Position numbers and translations under genes: made by a program
Assembly (NCBI GenBank): GCA_944470555.2
Contig: OX104127.1
Span: 52,752,934 to 52,816,933, forward strand
Reading direction: 5' to 3'
Length of the DNA stretch: 64,000 nt
Source of the DNA: Heterobilharzia americana
Taxonomy: Eukaryota > Platyhelminthes > Trematoda > Strigeidida > Schistosomatidae
Notes under the pieces: generated by a model
Seen by the model: the letters and a program-made list of their open reading frames with translations, nothing else
Told to the model about the DNA's origin: nothing
Databases searched by the model: none
Shown: in pieces, positions 59,343 to 64,000 of the stretch
Layout: every line of letters starts with the position of its first letter
Position numbering within the stretch: position 1 is the first letter of the stretch

Positions 59343-59979
59343 GTGAGTTTAGTGGTTCATTCTGTTTTCAAGTAGTCAACTCATCCACTTTCTTGGATGA
59401 GCACATGACAACTTTTAAATGCTGTCCTCTTTTTATTAAGAGCTCCTATAACATTTGACACGGTCTGATAAATATAAAACACGTGTAAACTTTCTGGTGT
59501 CAACGCTTAAACATGTAGTGATTCTCTTTATAGAGCTTTCATGAACGTTTGGTGCAAACGTGACGTTTCAATTGTTAAGATGTGTCAAAAATTGAACTAG
59601 CTTGTTGTAAAGTCATGGGATGTTAGTTCGGAGATTTCCGTATCCCTGTCGGTTGGAACATCCGCGTCAGTTATTCTCCCTCTTTAAAAGTACTAGGGAG
59701 GTCATTATCATTCTCATCTATTGATATAAAGTTATCCGTATTCTCAAACCTAAGACCTTATACGTGTAAATATTCGTTGCATGGCATACAGAGTTTGAAT
59801 GAGCATCTCAGTAATCCCCAGAATTCTCTTCTCTATTTTTTCTTTAATTCGTAGCATGAAAATTTGAATTTTGCATTACAATTAGTTTTTCAGAATTCCG
59901 CCAATAATAAAAACTGATATAACTGAAGAGATCCGTTTCAGAAAGATATCCGAGAAAATCTATGTGAATTCAAGAAGGT
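59343..59979. other. AT-rich stretch, nothing recognised
   Basis: Would be intron if the preceding exon is real. No repeat matched. Confidence 0.35.
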
Positions 59980-60460
59980 ATCGATTGGTCACGAAAGTTC
60001 AACAAATTTCATATTGTCTAGTCCTGAGTGCGAACCGAATTCTATCGATCATATTTGCAATGTTGCAACCAAGCTAGGAAGCTCAGCATCACGGTGCACA
60101 TTCGTAGATGTTAGTTGGTTGGAGGCAATCAGTAGGAAGCCCTAGACCTAGGTTTCGTGCTTTTTGGCACTCATCAGCAAGGCGTATCTGCAACCTCGAT
60201 GGAACTGATGTCCCACCTGAGACTCAAATCAGCGTCACTTCCGTGACCAATCAATACATGTAAGCCTGTCCTACAGGAGGGCAACCGTGGCTCGAAAAGC
60301 TCAGTGGTAAAGGCGCTGACTACAACACTAGGTGATGCAGGTTTGAATCTCAGGTGGGACATCAGTTCCGTCGAGGTTGCAGACACGCCTTGCTAACGAG
60401 TGTCAGAAAGCACGAAACCTAGGTCTAGGGCTTCCTGCCGATTGCCTTCAACCAAAGAAC
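59980..60460 (+). repeat. tRNA-promoter repeat, family 3, foldback copy
   Basis: A left flank block (59980-60095) matches 4262-4380. Then comes a left arm (60116-60230), the tRNA-like centre (about 60286-60350) with box A-like AGCTCAGTGGTAAAGGCGC and box B-like GGTTTGAATCTC, and a right arm (60343-60455), which is the reverse complement of the left arm with small differences. Arms of about 113 bases and a loop of about 110 bases would fold into a long hairpin. No hammerhead core was found in it. Confidence 0.7.
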
Positions 60461-61026
60461 TTGCGAAAGTCCTTATAGTTTCGCTTTCTAAGAAGGTGCT
60501 GTTAATCAAAGCATATCTCCTAGAACTTTTCAAGAATCCCGAATTCGTTCTTTAGCCCGTAAAATTAATCATTACGAGTTGATTCTTTGTGTCAAAACCC
60601 TTTGATCATAGATGAAGTGTACAAAGTAGGTTATATGACTAAATCGATTAGGACTGCTCTTCTAGAAATGTGTAGAAAGTATCTAGGCTACTATAGACAC
60701 ATATACCGTTGTACTTCAAGCAGTAAACCTTTTGTTATTTTAGTGCACCTTCCTGTTTTCAAAAAGGTGGACCACTCTTAGCTGGGAAGTTCAGAGATTG
60801 TTGTTTGACATTTTAAACCTATATTCGTTATCTCCGTTATAACATCATACGTAACTACATTTCACAAACAGTGTATTTCCAGACAACAGATATTCTATGT
60901 AATTTCAATTACGGAAGTTGTTGAGTAGCTTCATAAGTATCTTTCTTATTCTTTAATATTTACTGTTGAGTCGTTTATCCAGAGATCGACCATAAAAACA
61001 CTAATTATCTCGGAAATCATCAGTAG
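60461..61026. other. AT-rich stretch, nothing recognised
   Basis: The frame at 60587-60781 has no known domain. Confidence 0.4.
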
Positions 61027-61290
61027 TTAATGATGGATCGTGGCTAGCAGTGGAATCCAGGATGCGCATTTCGTCCTATTCGGGACTCGTCAGCTAGATG
61101 TACCTGCTTCCCAGTGAGTGATGTTGTTCCCAACGCAATTCGTAATCAAGAGCGATCGCTTCAAACGCCAGCGCATTATCCACTACACCACCCAGCCACG
61201 CTGGCAATATTGAGGCATCCTCACAGGAGCCCACATGCCAATAGAGATCGATCAATTCGGTCCAATCAGCGACAGTATGATATCGAAACA
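61027..61290 (-). repeat. Sm-alpha-like repeat with intact minus hammerhead
   Basis: Minus hammerhead (61048-61112), minus tRNA-like centre (CGATCGCTTCAAACGCCAGC, then CACCACCCAGCCACGCTGG), then the tail block in plus orientation (AATATTGAGGCATC to GTATGATATCGAAAC). The swap of orientation between hammerhead and tail is the foldback signature. Confidence 0.75.
61048..61112 (-). ncRNA. Hammerhead ribozyme (Sm-alpha type), core intact
   Basis: On the minus strand: CAGGUACAUCUAG, CUGACGA, stem II GUCCCGAAUAGGAC, GAAA, stem III AUGC/GCAU, the AUC site, then CUGGAUUCCACUGC. Every conserved core base is present, stem II and stem III pair fully and stem I has a single wobble. Cleavage is expected between 61061 and 61060. 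This is the best preserved hammerhead of the window. Confidence 0.8.
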
Positions 61291-61309
61291 ATTATATTAA
61301 AACTAAATC

Positions 61310-61440
61310 CGTCGCGCAAGAAGTCGCTATCATGGCTCGGTGGTCTGGTGGATAACGCGCTGGCGTTTGAAGCGATCGTTACCGATTCCGTATCCCGGTG
61401 GGAACAACATCAAACAAACAATTATACTTATCATCAGTAG
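61310..61440 (+). repeat. Sm-alpha centre (tRNA-like promoter), plus strand
   Basis: GTCGCGCAAGAAGTCGCTAT, then GGCTCGGTGGTCTGGTGG, TTTGAAGCGATCG and GGTGGGAACAAC: the centre of the foldback repeat in plus orientation, cut off before the hammerhead. It sits just right of the copy at 61027-61290. Confidence 0.6.
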
Positions 61441-63023
61441 TTTTAAAAAATAAAAGTTGCTTTCGCAAACAAATTTTATTCCTTATGTCATTTTGATGCA
61501 ACGATGGAAGCAGTCAGTGGGATTTCGTCTAAGCTATTATTCTTACATACAGTGTCTAAATAAATGAAAATACTATCGTCTTCATAATGTATAAATTATC
61601 CTACTTTCACGCTGTGCCTCATCTTTAAAGACACTGTGATAACAAAATTTCATTATGAAAAATTCACAATGAAACTGTAAGGCAGGATGAACAGTAAAGG
61701 AATATTATCCATGACTTTTGATTTGTTCTTTATTACTCGTTTTATAAAATGACATAAAATTACTGATATTTTGTTGCCTTTTAGGCTGGCTAAACTAAGA
61801 CCATACATTTATTCAGACTTGATATCATTATTCAGCAACAATTTCAGTAACTTTTGGTTGGTGAAATCAAGGTTTCAGTGAAATATCAGTAATTACGAAT
61901 TGTTAATGCCTTCAAAATACTTACTGTAAAGAATCACTCTTGAATCATTTATTCTGTGAGAAGAAAAAGCTAACAATGAAAAGATTAAATAAATATGTTA
62001 TCCAGACAATTTTGTGGTTTCTTCAATCTTAGACGGCATTTCCATATATGAGCAGCTATACACCTCAAAACCAGGTTTCAGTAGTCTATTATGGATGATG
62101 ACTGAAGGTGAAATTAAAATCTGGGTAGTGGCACTGTTCAAACCAACAAACTCTGGATTTCCGGTCCTGTTCCTGATTAACTAAGCTATGACTTTCAGCT
62201 GCCGACTAGATCCCAGTCTCACTTTAGTCACCGTGGGCGTTTCCCAAGTCCCATTTGAATTCATGACGTGTAGCTGTCTGTTCATTGCATTTGTACCAGT
62301 CTCCCAGCCAAGTTTTTCCGGCCGGATCCAATTATTTATACAGCATACATAACATTACGTTTATTGATATGCACTTATTTAACAGAGGAATAATGCCACA
62401 GGCAGACGGAGATTACAAATAAATATATAAAACGGTTCAAAATATCATAGAAAAATCCATTTTTGTTAACCTAGAGCATGTAGAATGATTCACAGCCATT
62501 CTAGTTATGATTGCACACCGACGTTTATAAAAATCATAGAGTGTACATATGTAAACTCAATTGTGTAAAGTATTCTACGGTGGAATTATTTATCTTTTCA
62601 GTTTTACGCAGAATATAGATAATCAGCCGGACTAAAATATCAATTTACGCCTTTTTAAAGGTCAAATTTTATGGATTTGATGGAAAAGCAAGTATAAATA
62701 AATATCTGTACATAAACATCAAATGTGCTGAACTTTCCCAGTAAGCTAGGCATAATGGCACACTTTTCCCACTATTAATTTGAGTGAATCTGAAAATAGG
62801 ATATGGTGTTAATAAAAGTATTTCCTGTATTTTATCTGTATTCATCAGCAGTTAAGAAGATATTATATCAAGATTATTATTGTAAACTTGCAGATGTCTC
62901 TCAGAATGAATTAAGAAAAGATTTTGTACATTTATGATAACGCATAGACGCTGCATAAAATGGGTGGATAGTAAATATGCCAAAATGTATTTCACGTTAC
63001 TCTCAACCATAACGTGCATTATT
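61441..63023. other. AT-rich stretch, nothing firm
   Basis: About 1.6 kb. GC-richer segment at 62100-62340 has a GACTGAAGGTGAAATT block shared with 37304 but no other clue. Confidence 0.4.
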
Positions 63024-63150
63024 GATGTATCGTGGCTAGCCTTGGAAGAATCCAGGATGTGCATTTCATCTTATTTGGGACTCGTCAGCTGGAGACCGAT
63101 TAATTAGGTCCAAGCAACGAGGGCATGATATAAAAACAATTATGCTATAA
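63024..63150 (-). repeat. Sm-alpha-like repeat, centre deleted
   Basis: Minus hammerhead (63035-63093) joined straight to a plus tail (GAGACCGATTAATTAGGTCC to GATATAAAAACAATTATGC). The core CUGACGA and GAAA are kept, but the 5' strand of stem I is cut to about four pairs by the join, so it could cleave only weakly. Confidence 0.6.
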
Positions 63151-64000
63151 AGTGTATACATTCAATATACAGACTTAGAAATTACGAATAACTTATTGTA
63201 AAATCCCTAATTTTCTTCGGTTCCATTGATGCCGGTAAATCAAACAATTTTGAGGATTTATGTATAATGTCCTACTTTCATATCTGAAAGCGAGTAGACC
63301 GTTAGGTAATAGGAAATTGACAAACAAAGCCAACTTACTGACACTGATAATCTAATGTTAGGTACTTATTAATTTTGTGTTAATAACCGATTCAATTTCC
63401 TACCTCAAAGTATGCTAGTCATTTTCTGCAATCGCTTGGTCGAACATTATACATTTACAACGCTCATAAAATCAATGAACTTGTCATAGTACTCAGAATG
63501 TTTCCCCTGTTTTGCTTAGATTCGTACTATAATTCCTACAACAATAGTTTTATTCATGCAATTTATGAATGGTAACATTTGACGCTTATGAACATCCTTT
63601 GTCAAAGTCGTTTTCCATCACGGAAAATATCTTTTAGAGATGAGTTGCTCACTTTTCCTTGATTACTACCAGAAAGCAAAAGCTATTGATGGAGCGATAA
63701 GCAAACCCAAACTATTAGTGTACTGCTTTTGTTTAGATGACAGATTTTTTCCCTTGTTAAGATAGCCTCGATACACATTACTTATTCAAAGAAACGCTAA
63801 ATCTAAATAGAAACACATTAAATATCACTGGACGCTTAACCCTTAGTCCGTAGATGCAAAATTAAAAGTCTATGGAGTCTTTTCTTAATGTGATGAAACT
63901 TGAGTTAATAGCAATGTCTGGTTGAGTCTAAGCCAAGGTAAAACTTTGCAATTAATTTCATAGTGACAAATATAAGGTTGTTAATATTAAATATGTGAAC
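63151..64000. other. AT-rich stretch, nothing recognised
   Basis: No recognised gene or repeat up to the window end. Confidence 0.4.

Noticed and set aside
60205..60235. Hammerhead core in family 3 (AACTGATGTCCCACC)
   Set aside because: CUGAUGU lacks the required GA after N7, and no GAAA line with a stem II follows. Not a hammerhead.

Overview
The window looks like a piece of a flatworm genome, most likely a blood fluke (Schistosoma). It is AT-rich, has no dense array of genes, and is filled with decayed retroelements of the kinds known from schistosomes: RTE-clade LINEs, Penelope-like elements (PLEs), and short tRNA-promoter repeats that carry a hammerhead ribozyme (the Sm-alpha type). The species cannot be fixed from the sequence. 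No bacterial, CRISPR, tRNA or rRNA gene was found. Only one stretch (59146-59342) looks like a possible exon of a host gene, and that call is weak.

Layout. 1-2031 is the 3' two thirds of an RTE LINE. 2.0-8.6 kb holds short repeats, a Neptune-like PLE remnant split by a hammerhead repeat, and a second PLE remnant. 8.6-20 kb is mostly unrecognised AT-rich DNA with scattered tRNA-promoter repeats of two hammerhead families. 21.3-24.9 kb has RTE 3' ends of two lineages and short repeats. 26.7-27.8 kb is a second Neptune-like PLE. 29.8-30.5 kb is a long diverged inverted repeat of unknown nature. 30.9-35.2 kb has several hammerhead repeats. 35.5-36.6 kb and 42.7-43.7 kb are minus-strand PLEs. 39.0-39.9 kb and 45.1-46.7 kb are minus-strand RTE copies that both carry a TAGG tetranucleotide expansion at the same site of the RTE coding region. 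47.3-50.8 kb is a nearly full-length but decayed RTE. 51.0-51.9 kb has two more hammerhead repeats. 54.4-56.5 kb is the best preserved PLE, with reverse transcriptase plus GIY-YIG endonuclease broken by two frameshifts. 57.6-63.2 kb has hammerhead repeats, a third tRNA-promoter family in foldback form, and the possible exon.

The most interesting signal is structural. The Sm-alpha-like repeats are not simple SINE copies. Read side by side, many fit one foldback plan: arms made of a tail block plus a hammerhead, in opposite orientation at the two ends, around a short centre that holds the tRNA-like promoter. The copies at 30852-31318 and 57566-58045 have the same arms but the centre is inverted between them. 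An unrelated tRNA-promoter family (59980-60460) has a similar foldback form. A second repeat family carries a different hammerhead with a CUGAGGA core, one copy of which (16977-17026) looks intact.

All coding content recognised is transposon-derived and broken, so no pathway or operon can be described. RTE proteins supply an endonuclease and reverse transcriptase for target-primed insertion; PLE proteins do the same with a GIY-YIG nuclease. The short non-coding repeats would depend on proteins made elsewhere.
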